Of a DNA stretch of 64,000 bases, positions 42,387-50,033 are shown one piece after another; positions within the stretch are counted from its first letter, which is position 1, and the number at the start of each line of letters is the position of its first letter. The stretch spans positions 124,001 through 188,000 of the forward strand of contig JAJUJQ010000003.1 in the NCBI GenBank assembly GCA_029265255.1, read 5' to 3'. Below the pieces are notes generated by a model that was given only the letters and a program-made list of their open reading frames with translations, ran no database searches and was not told where the DNA came from. The translations under genes were made by a program, and so were the position numbers. This DNA comes from Spirochaetota bacterium. GTDB taxonomy: Bacteria; Spirochaetota; Spirochaetia; Treponematales; Rectinemataceae.

Positions 42387-45078
42387 AATCATTGAACCTT
42401 CTGTAAAGGAAGCCAATTCTTTCTTTGAGGGTGGAATCGAGATCGTTCTGGCGCGCGTAATCTACCAGCTGCTCAATGCTGGCCAGACTTTGAGTTAGCG
42501 CTTCTGTAAATGATTTCATCGGTTTGAACCAGAAATTTCCATTTCCATCAGACAAAAGCGCAAGAAAGCCAAGGTGGCTAGCCTTTTTAGCGTGAACCAC
42601 CTTCATGACGATATCAAGATGCTTGCCTAATTCATGGAGGGCATTTGCACGCGTCTCTTCATTTTCCTGCTGCCCTAATTCGAAATTTCGATTCGCTGGC
42701 CATGTTGTGTTTGTATTGCTAAGATCAAGCCATTCGAGCGCCTTGAGGATGGTGGACAGTTTTTCGCCCTCAAATAGCCGGTATTTCCCAATAATAACAC
42801 GGCCTTTGTATCCTTTTGACAGATTTTCGTCTGCAGGTCCGATCTGAGGTAGAATTTTCGCCAGGCGCTCCCAATCAAGAACGACCGTCCGTCGAGATGG
42901 TTTTTTCCCTTCTACCGGGAATACTTCGCCGCAGAGCGCAAATGGAGCTGGTTCCGAAGGTCTCATCGTTTTGCTTGAAGTATTTTCTTCTGTGACAACA
43001 GCGCGAGACTTACGTCTATCCCATGTCTGTGCGTTTTTCATAGATCGCATAGACGCGATACGGCTAGAGAGCGTCTCTCTGCTTGACATCAGGGCCGATT
43101 CAGCTTTTGACCGGAGCGCGATTAGCTGCTCCGCAAGTTCAGGAGAAATGCGATACAGCTGCGCTTTTGAAAGGGGTGAAACCGACATGGCGTACATCCT
43201 GGTAGTTCTTACAATTTCTCCAGCCACGATGAAATCCGCGTCTTCGCGGAACATGACGGAACCGGGATGTATCTGAATACGCTCAGCCGTGAGCGAGCGG
43301 AACATGCCTCTTCCCTGCCGCGCGCAGACGAATTGGATAAGACCGCGGCTCACCGCGCAGAGATAATCCGCAATGGATCCACCTGTTCCGATTGGGACCC
43401 CCAAATCTGAAACGATCAGCTCCAGTTGCTGTCGAATGCGCACAATTTCATGCAGCGTCCGTTCATCTAGATAGTTTCGCTCGCAAAACCGCCGTTTATC
43501 CCGCGCATCGACGAACGCATTATAAAGCTTCACGTATGAAGCAAAATCGCCCATCTGGTCTCTGAACTGATGATGCGCCGAACGGGCTTCTGTCTCTTCA
43601 CCGGGAGGCAGGACATAGGGACTCGTGGTAGAGAGGAAGGCAGCGGCGATAAGCGTCTCTCCTATGACATCGGGATAACGGAGAATGGCTTCGACAACCA
43701 TACGAGAGAGTTTGGGAAGAAGAGGAAATGCGCACATCATTTCGCCGATTCGCGTGAGCTTCCTTTCTGGTGTCAGCGCTTCGAGGAGATTCAGTACTTC
43801 GATAGCTCCGCGGATCGCGCTCTTTGGCGGCCTGGTAATGAAATCGAAATGTTCGAAATCAGTGATACCCAGCTCGGCCATTCGCAGAAGGACCTCAGAA
43901 AGGTCAGTTCGATGGATTTCCTCTGTTGGATAAAGAGGCCTGCTTTCGAAATCCTTAATGGAATAGAGGCGGTAGCAGATTCCAGGCCGTGTGCGCCCTG
44001 CCCTTCCTTTTCGCTGGTTGCAGGATGCTTTGGAAATGGGGGTTTCGATGAGGCTTGAGGTAAAGGTCCGGGGATTGTAGAAATTGATTTTCGCCAGCCC
44101 CGAATCGATAACGACTGTAATGCCATCGATGGTAACGCTGGTTTCTGCGATGTTGGTAGCGATGACTACCTTTATCTTTCCGGATGGCGCTGAATCGAAG
44201 ACTCGCTCCTGTTCATCCTTTCCCAGACGCGCGTATAGGGGGATACAGTGAAGTTTTGAGCTCATTCGGCTTGTCATCAAGCGCTGCATGCATTCTTTGA
44301 TGGTTTTTTCTCCCGGAAGAAAGATGAGGATATCTCCTTCGGCGGACCCCGCACTTCCTTCGATAACTCTTTCGGTAATTGAAAGAATTTTGTCATAAAG
44401 GGCTTCATCGGATGAGCGTTGATACACAGGTTCTAAGTCACTGGATGGGGCTTCTCCATATTTTGCTATGGCTGCAGGAGTCGCTTCTGACTGCAGCCGC
44501 ACTGGATCGTAGATGACCTGAACCGGATACATCGGCGCATCGATACGAACAATAGGACATTCGCCGAAATATTCTGAAAAAACCTCCGCATTGATTGTTG
44601 CTGACGATACGATGACCCGGAAATCGCTGCGCGATTCGAGAACTTTTTTCAACAGTCCAAGAATAAAATCGATATTGAGGCTCCGCTCATGAGCCTCGTC
44701 TACCATGATGACACGATATCGCGTGAGCCATGGATCCAGCTTCATTTCCTGAAGCAGAATTCCGTCGGTCATAATCTTTATGGCTGTTTCTGAATTGGTA
44801 GCATCTTCGAAACGCATTTTGTAGCCGACTATGCCGGGAACCTGGCTTCCAAGTTGCCGCGCAATAAAGTCGCTTACCGAAAGCGCTGCGATGCGACGAG
44901 GTTGTGTAACACCGATGATACCTCCTGATGCGTAACCTGCCTCAAAAAGGATGATAGGAAGCTGCGTGGTCTTGCCGGATCCGGTCGGGCTTTCGACAAC
45001 GATAACCTGGTTTTCCGCGATCGCAGCGAGTATTTTTTCTTTCTGCTGGTATATCGGCAGATCATGAGGATTCATCAT
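42370..45078 (-). CDS. DEAH-box RNA helicase, HrpA-like
   Basis: 902 residues. N-terminal DEAH motor: motif I ESPTGSGKTTQLP, motif II DEAH, SATINAEVF, and QRKGRAGRTRPG, then the helicase-associated and OB-fold regions (GMFRSLTAERIQIHPGSVMFRED). After about residue 680 the sequence is poorly conserved. At 902 residues it is far shorter than E. coli HrpA (about 1300), nearer HrpB in size, so I give no symbol. The ATG at 45078 (a second at 45075) has no ribosome site and is six bases below a -10 hexamer. Confidence 0.85.
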   Translation of the reverse strand: MMNPHDLPIYQQKEKILAAIAENQVIVVESPTGSGKTTQLPIILFEAGYASGGIIGVTQPRRIAALSVSDFIARQLGSQVPGIVGYKMRFEDATNSETAIKIMTDGILLQEMKLDPWLTRYRVIMVDEAHERSLNIDFILGLLKKVLESRSDFRVIVSSATINAEVFSEYFGECPIVRIDAPMYPVQVIYDPVRLQSEATPAAIAKYGEAPSSDLEPVYQRSSDEALYDKILSITERVIEGSAGSAEGDILIFLPGEKTIKECMQRLMTSRMSSKLHCIPLYARLGKDEQERVFDSAPSGKIKVVIATNIAETSVTIDGITVVIDSGLAKINFYNPRTFTSSLIETPISKASCNQRKGRAGRTRPGICYRLYSIKDFESRPLYPTEEIHRTDLSEVLLRMAELGITDFEHFDFITRPPKSAIRGAIEVLNLLEALTPERKLTRIGEMMCAFPLLPKLSRMVVEAILRYPDVIGETLIAAAFLSTTSPYVLPPGEETEARSAHHQFRDQMGDFASYVKLYNAFVDARDKRRFCERNYLDERTLHEIVRIRQQLELIVSDLGVPIGTGGSIADYLCAVSRGLIQFVCARQGRGMFRSLTAERIQIHPGSVMFREDADFIVAGEIVRTTRMYAMSVSPLSKAQLYRISPELAEQLIALRSKAESALMSSRETLSSRIASMRSMKNAQTWDRRKSRAVVTEENTSSKTMRPSEPAPFALCGEVFPVEGKKPSRRTVVLDWERLAKILPQIGPADENLSKGYKGRVIIGKYRLFEGEKLSTILKALEWLDLSNTNTTWPANRNFELGQQENEETRANALHELGKHLDIVMKVVHAKKASHLGFLALLSDGNGNFWFKPMKSFTEALTQSLASIEQLVDYARQNDLDSTLKERIGFLYRRFNDFILRG

Positions 45079-45084
45079 GTGTAT

Positions 45085-45113
45085 AATGTACCTTACTGAT
45101 AAATCTGCTACAA
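45085..45113 (-). promoter_or_regulatory. Probable hrpA-like promoter, leaderless geometry
   Basis: Minus strand TTGTAG (45108-45113), 17 bases, TACATT (45085-45090), six bases to the ATG. On the plus strand TACAAT (45109-45114) ends six bases before the xseA ATG, so the two divergent promoters overlap within 42 bases. Confidence 0.5.
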
Positions 45114-45120
45114 TGAGGCC

Positions 45121-46368
45121 ATGTCAAATCAAATTGCCATGGAAGAATCTTTGCTGATATCTGAGACTCCGCTTTCCGTTTCCCAACTCACAAATCTCAT
45201 CAGGGCAGACCTCGAGAATCATTACCCAGATATAAGAGTAGAAGGAGAACTGTCGAACTGCAAAATTGCTGCTTCTGGGCATCTGTATTTCTCTCTCAAG
45301 GACGAGCAGGCCGTCCTGCAGGGAGTCATGTTCAGGCGTGATCTTTTGACGCTTTCATTTGTGCCAAGCGATGGCATGAAAATTCTCGCACGAGGTGGGA
45401 TTTCCGTGTACGCAGCACGAGGTCAGTATCAACTCATAGCCCGGAGCATGAGCCACGCCGGACTCGGTGAAATACTTGCCATGCTGGAAGCAAGAAAGAA
45501 AAAGCTTGCAGCCGAAGGATTATTCGACGCGTCTCGCAAGAAGCCATTACCATTTCTGCCTGAACGGATCGGTGTCATTACAAGCCCGTCCGGAGCCGTG
45601 ATACGGGATATCATCAAAGTACTCCGGAGAAGGAACCCTAAGGCCGGCATTATTCTGCTGCCAGCCCTGGTACAAGGAGAAACCGCCGCGGCATCAATCG
45701 CTGAACGTATTATTCAAGCGAACCGGTGGGACCTCGTTGATGTGCTCATTGTAGGACGCGGGGGTGGATCCATCGAAGATCTGCTCCCCTTTTCTGATGA
45801 GCGTGTCGTCAGGGCTGTCGCTCAGTCCCATATCCCCATCATCAGTGCGGTAGGCCATGAAACGGACTGGGCGCTCTGTGACTACGCAGCAGACGTACGC
45901 GCACCGACCCCCTCAGCTGCCGCTGAACTTGCCAGTGGAGATATTGGGCTGGTTATGAGGGAGATCGACCAGTTTTCCGCAATTTTCGCTCACTCAATGA
46001 AAAGAGTTCTCGCCAGGACGAAGGAACGGCTTAGCGCGGTTTCTCCTCGTATGATGGAAGCGCTACTTGTAAGAAAGCATCTTGAACTGACTCAGCGATT
46101 TGATTCTACTGTAGACCGAATGCGCAACCTCATGGAATTTCGCATGGGACAAATGCAAAGACGGCTCGAACTCGCTGATACGACAATAGGCATCGCGAAT
46201 CCTCAGGCGATTATGAGACGAGGGTTTTCGATCGTCATGAAGATGGGGCCTCTCATGACAGCCCCAGTGATTCGCGCAGCATCGGAAGTGCAGCCAGGCG
46301 AGCAGGTGCATATCATTTTCGCATCGGGAAAGGCTTCTGCCTCGATCCTGGAGACCATGCAAGAATAG
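45121..46368 (+). CDS. xseA: Exodeoxyribonuclease VII large subunit
   Basis: 415 residues: OB domain near 20-120 (LSVSQLTNLIRADLENHYPDIRVEGELSNC), then the nuclease core with RIGVITSPSGAVIRDI, VDVLIVGRGGGSIEDLLPFSDERVVRAV, PIISAVGHETDWALCDYAADVRAPTPSAAAEL. With XseB it degrades single-stranded DNA. The ATG is preceded by GAGG at only two bases, and TACAAT lies six bases upstream. Followed after 22 bases by xseB. Confidence 0.96.
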   Translation: MSNQIAMEESLLISETPLSVSQLTNLIRADLENHYPDIRVEGELSNCKIAASGHLYFSLKDEQAVLQGVMFRRDLLTLSFVPSDGMKILARGGISVYAARGQYQLIARSMSHAGLGEILAMLEARKKKLAAEGLFDASRKKPLPFLPERIGVITSPSGAVIRDIIKVLRRRNPKAGIILLPALVQGETAAASIAERIIQANRWDLVDVLIVGRGGGSIEDLLPFSDERVVRAVAQSHIPIISAVGHETDWALCDYAADVRAPTPSAAAELASGDIGLVMREIDQFSAIFAHSMKRVLARTKERLSAVSPRMMEALLVRKHLELTQRFDSTVDRMRNLMEFRMGQMQRRLELADTTIGIANPQAIMRRGFSIVMKMGPLMTAPVIRAASEVQPGEQVHIIFASGKASASILETMQE

Positions 46369-46390
46369 GACGCTGAAAGGAGTATGAGCC

Positions 46391-46660
46391 ATGAAGGATT
46401 TTGAAGCGCGGCTCTCAAAACTTGAGTCACTCGCGGAAAAAATGCGTGATCCAGATCTTACATTGGAGGAATCCCTGCGAATGTTCGAAGAAGGTGTTGC
46501 ACTTGCAAAGGAACTCAAGACGGACCTCGAGGCCTTGCAGGGAAAAGTCGAAATTCTCCTCAACAGCCTTGAAGAAAATGATGAGCCAAAGACTGCGCCT
46601 TTTGATGCGGGACTCACTGTCGGCGGTATCGATACCGATGCGGAAGAAGGTAATGCCTGA
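46391..46660 (+). CDS. xseB: Exodeoxyribonuclease VII small subunit
   Basis: 89 residues, helical: FEARLSKLESLAEKMRDPDLTLEESLRMFEEGVALAKEL is the XseB signature, followed by an acidic tail. AAAGGAG lies upstream. Convergent with the mutT-like gene with a 15-base gap. Confidence 0.93.
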   Translation: MKDFEARLSKLESLAEKMRDPDLTLEESLRMFEEGVALAKELKTDLEALQGKVEILLNSLEENDEPKTAPFDAGLTVGGIDTDAEEGNA

Positions 46661-46675
46661 GAAGCTGCGACTCTG

Positions 46676-47128
46676 TCAGGTATTTCTTCCTGCGGTGCTT
46701 TCTTCAAGCGCTTTAGCGATCAGTGGCAGAAGAGATCGGTCCGAATCAGCGAGCGGAAGCGATACTAGAACCTCATAGGGCAGCCAAGCAATCTCTTCAT
46801 GCTCGTTCAATGCCCACGCTTCATGCGCATCGAACGATACCTGCCACGCAGCCAGCACCCGAGCCTGCCCGTTATGATGAAAGAGTGTTTCTCCAAGAAA
46901 ACGCATGATTTGGATATGAGCGCCTAATTCTTCTTCAAATTCCCGATGAAGAGCCTCCTCGTCTGCCTCATCTTTTTCAACTTTGCCTCCAGGGAATTCC
47001 CAACGGAGGCTCATTGGTGTCGCATCTTTCTTGCGGCGTGCGACAAATACCAGTGAGTTGTGAATCGCGATGCCTGCCACCGAACGCGGCATGCGGTCGG
47101 CAATTGCACTTCCTTCAGGGTGCTGCAT
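46676..47128 (-). CDS. MutT-like Nudix hydrolase
   Basis: 150 residues from the ATG at 47128, which has CTGGAG six bases ahead and overlaps the stop of the nnr gene by 14 bases. The Nudix box G48-KVEKD-E-ADEEALH-RE-F-E-EE-L-GA is complete. Regions around RWEFPGGK and IAWLPYEVL match MutT (8-oxo-dGTP diphosphatase) proteins. Longer upstream frame to 47428 lies inside nnr and is excluded. Sanitation of oxidised nucleotides is the likely role but the substrate is not provable. Confidence 0.88.
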   Translation of the reverse strand: MQHPEGSAIADRMPRSVAGIAIHNSLVFVARRKKDATPMSLRWEFPGGKVEKDEADEEALHREFEEELGAHIQIMRFLGETLFHHNGQARVLAAWQVSFDAHEAWALNEHEEIAWLPYEVLVSLPLADSDRSLLPLIAKALEESTAGRNT

Positions 47129-48779
47129 TGCATTCTCCAGGATCGGCAAGCAGCATGCTGCAGCGTTCCGCCAGGACGGCAGGATTGAACCAGCCCCTCT
47201 CATGGAAGAGTTCTCTCCCTGCCCTCGCGTGAGCAAGCACCGCAGCGCATGCAGCGTTGAAACTATCCTGTGCCATTCGCGCGCGAGGAGGCATATCCTG
47301 GGATTTTTGAAGGGCGCGGAAAGCAATCCAGCGTGCAATAAGACCTCCGACGATTCCTGCAAGGACATCCCCCGAACCCGCGATACCCAGCCCCGGTGTA
47401 TATCCATCATGGACGAAGCATTTCCCATCCGGATTAGCTACATGTGTCGTTACAGCCCGCAGCGCCACTACTGCTCCGAACTGCCGTGAAACCGTTAATA
47501 CTTGGTCCATCGCTTGATTTATAGTCGCCGGTTCCTGAATCGAGCGCAACAAATCCTTCATTTCTCCCGGATGTGGCAGAAGAATCAGCGACGCTTCTGC
47601 CGCGGGATGCGCGTGTTCCTGGCTTGTATTGTGCGCCGCCTCTTCACGCAACGCGGCACACATCCTTATGCCATCCGCATCAAGCACGAGTGCCGCTTTC
47701 GAATTGAGCAGCATCTCGATTTGTCGGCTCTTTTCAGCATTTCTTCCCCATCCTGGCCCAGCGATAACGACATCCCATTCTTCTGGATTAAAATTCGCCG
47801 CCGAATTGACTCGAACAATTGCCTGATCTCCGATGGCAGCAAGCATAGGAGAGAAGATCTCATGATCACAAAAAAGTGCAATGTATCCAGCACCCGCTGC
47901 AGCTGCACCTCGTACGCAGTGCACGGCAGCCCCAGCGCCCTGCGTGCTTCCCGCAAGAATCGCGACGCGGCCTCGCTGCATTTTATGAGCCCAGGGCAAT
48001 ACTGGCGGAAGCAAAGAAGGCAACAGGTCGGATTCAGCCAGAAAAGCTCTTGCGTGGGCCGCGCCGTGCTCGGTCATGAAAACACCGCGGACCGGCGTGA
48101 TGATTCCCACATATTGCCTTGCATCCGGCATGAATAACGCTTCCTTCAGAGGGCAGATGCAGAAGGTCGTGTCCGCGCGAACACAAGGATACTCTATATT
48201 CCATGCATCGCCGAGACCAGACGGTATGTCTATCGAAAATACACGAGGTTTTAAGGGCCAAGTTGATGACAGACAGCGTTTTTCCGAGACGGCATTGAGA
48301 AGCTTAATCATATTCGCTGCCACCCCTGTCGCAGGACCTCTGACTCCTGTCCCCAGTATCGCGTCAAGAATGACGTCCTGAGAGGCGATGAAATTTCCCA
48401 ACTCCGAAAGGTGATCGTCTTTCCATACGTGAAAAGTCACTCCCGCTTGAAGTGCCCGATGGTAATTGATTCTGGCGTTGTCTTTCAGCGTCTCTGGAGG
48501 CGGGATGATCGCGTGAAGGGCATCGTATCCGTCCATTCGAGCGTGTCTGAGAATAGCAAGCGCATCCCCTGCGTTGTCTCCCTTTCCGCACATCGCAGTT
48601 AGAGACAGCTGTTTGGGGTTGGTTGCAATTGCTGAAGCGCAGGCTTCCAGAGAATGCCTGATTTTTTCCCAGAGCCTGAGTGATGCGATTTCCATGAGCT
48701 GATCAGAAGAAAACTGAAATCGCGTTCTTGTTTCTCTATCGAGCTCCTGCGAATCTTCCATCGAGAGAAGCGGTTCCAT
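47115..48779 (-). CDS. nnr: Bifunctional NAD(P)H-hydrate epimerase/dehydratase
   Basis: Repairs damaged NAD(P)HX. 554 residues: YjeF_N epimerase domain near 1-220 (LTAMCGKGDNAGDALAILRHARMDGY, ILDAILGTGVRGP) and a ribokinase-like dehydratase domain near 230-550 (AILAGSTQGAGAAVHCVRGAAAAGAGY, LVLDADGIRM, HPGEM, TPGLGIAGSGDVLAGIVGGLIA). The start ATG 48779 has GGGAGGG seven bases upstream; a GTG at 48797 is possible. Coupled to the mutT-like gene, so a metabolite-repair operon. Confidence 0.93.
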   Translation of the reverse strand: MEPLLSMEDSQELDRETRTRFQFSSDQLMEIASLRLWEKIRHSLEACASAIATNPKQLSLTAMCGKGDNAGDALAILRHARMDGYDALHAIIPPPETLKDNARINYHRALQAGVTFHVWKDDHLSELGNFIASQDVILDAILGTGVRGPATGVAANMIKLLNAVSEKRCLSSTWPLKPRVFSIDIPSGLGDAWNIEYPCVRADTTFCICPLKEALFMPDARQYVGIITPVRGVFMTEHGAAHARAFLAESDLLPSLLPPVLPWAHKMQRGRVAILAGSTQGAGAAVHCVRGAAAAGAGYIALFCDHEIFSPMLAAIGDQAIVRVNSAANFNPEEWDVVIAGPGWGRNAEKSRQIEMLLNSKAALVLDADGIRMCAALREEAAHNTSQEHAHPAAEASLILLPHPGEMKDLLRSIQEPATINQAMDQVLTVSRQFGAVVALRAVTTHVANPDGKCFVHDGYTPGLGIAGSGDVLAGIVGGLIARWIAFRALQKSQDMPPRARMAQDSFNAACAAVLAHARAGRELFHERGWFNPAVLAERCSMLLADPGECNAAP

Positions 48780-48845
48780 GCGCGTTCCCTCCCTCACTCA
48801 CTATACCTGCAGGTCGGAACGGATTTCAAGCAATATTTGTCTGTT

Positions 48846-49976
48846 TTAACGCCATCCTGGAACTTTCAGCGCGTACATGCGCAATGTCGCAGGAAGACTG
48901 GCTAGCATATACAAAAAACCATCATTTCCGACCGAATAGGAAACGAGGTGCGCCTTGTCGTCCTCAACCAAAAATCTGAGTTTGCCCTGCACTCTCCCAG
49001 AAGGGGCAATATTATAAAGGGTTCCTCCCAGGCTCCGCTCATCCCATTTCATCAGAATAAGGTTGTCTTTTTCTACGGCCAGCAACTGGTAACCTGTTGC
49101 CGGGTCTCCTGAACCTTCAGGAAGTTGGAAGGCATCTACGATTGTTCCAACTGAGGGGTCTGCCCTTAGAATCCAGCTTCCTGCGATGTCTGCCGCGAGA
49201 GCCGTTCGTAAAACCTGCGCATTTGAAGCGAGATAATAATCCATCTTCATGAACACGCTGTTCTTTCCACCCGTATATGCTGGAATGAGGGTCTCTACCG
49301 ATGGAATAATCTGATCATTACCGGTTGCATGAATGCCTTGAAATACTGCCTCGGGAACAGGAAGCTTGCTTCTATCCAGAATAAGGGAATACTGGTAATT
49401 CCCTGACCGGTCAAAAAACCATATGGAATATTCAGCCGCAGTAAGGCATGTTGCGGCGAGCCCATCATTTCCGACAATATCCATTCTTGCCACGAAAGGA
49501 AGCGCCGCGCCTCCAGGCCCTTCTCTTCCAAGAAAGGGCAATTCCTTTCCGTCCGATGAGATCCTTCTGATGACCCAGCCGCCCCGCTCACGCTGTCTGT
49601 CCGCCACATAGATAGTCTGCCGAGAGTCGACGGCGAGCGGTCCTGGATTGGAAAATGTAATTGAGACAGCGTCCTTTAGAAGAAGCGGAAAGCTTCCGCG
49701 AGAAGGGTCATACACCATCGCCATTGGTTTGCCATAGGAAGAGAGGCGTAAAATCTTCGATTCACCACGGCTCAGGAAATGAAAAATGCCATTTCTGACG
49801 GTCATGTCGACCATGGGATTCGATTGCTCCGACAGGTCGAGTTCCATATCGGATGTTCCATATCCAATGTCGAAACGTGCCTGCCCATGTTGAGTGGCAT
49901 TGCTGACGCTGCATGCTAAAAAGATCAGCATCATAACAAGGGAAAGAATCACGGTCTTCAGAGTCGACGCGGACAT
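48846..49976 (-). CDS. Probable lipoprotein with beta-propeller-like repeats, spirochaete family
   Basis: 376 residues. Signal peptide with lipobox IFLAC and a lipidated Cys22. The mature part is beta-rich with spaced blocks of VRNGIFHFLSRGESKILRLSSYG, QTIYVADRQRERGGWVIRRIS, DGLAATCLTAAEYSIWFFDRSGNYQYS and DGFLYMLASLPATLRMYALKVPGW, typical of an NHL-like propeller. Several spirochaetes have such a lipoprotein near secA; the exact family name I recall as LIC_12708-like without being sure. TATACT ends seven bases before the ATG and no ribosome site is seen. Function unknown. Confidence 0.7.
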   Translation of the reverse strand: MSASTLKTVILSLVMMLIFLACSVSNATQHGQARFDIGYGTSDMELDLSEQSNPMVDMTVRNGIFHFLSRGESKILRLSSYGKPMAMVYDPSRGSFPLLLKDAVSITFSNPGPLAVDSRQTIYVADRQRERGGWVIRRISSDGKELPFLGREGPGGAALPFVARMDIVGNDGLAATCLTAAEYSIWFFDRSGNYQYSLILDRSKLPVPEAVFQGIHATGNDQIIPSVETLIPAYTGGKNSVFMKMDYYLASNAQVLRTALAADIAGSWILRADPSVGTIVDAFQLPEGSGDPATGYQLLAVEKDNLILMKWDERSLGGTLYNIAPSGRVQGKLRFLVEDDKAHLVSYSVGNDGFLYMLASLPATLRMYALKVPGWR

Positions 49977-49997
49977 CGCGGGCAGTATAGCATTCCA

Positions 49998-50026
49998 TTG
50001 ACCGTTGTTGAATACGAAAGTATCTT
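49998..50026 (+). promoter_or_regulatory. Probable secA promoter, leaderless geometry
   Basis: TTGACC (49998-50003), 17 bases, TATCTT (50021-50026), seven bases to the ATG at 50034. No Shine-Dalgarno site. TATACT on the other strand (49984-49989) serves the divergent lipoprotein gene. Confidence 0.65.
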
Positions 50027-50033
50027 ACTAGGC

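Noticed and set aside
47129..47428. Longer start for the mutT-like gene
   Set aside because: It would overlap 300 bases of nnr; the Nudix fold begins after the ATG at 47128, which has a ribosome site.
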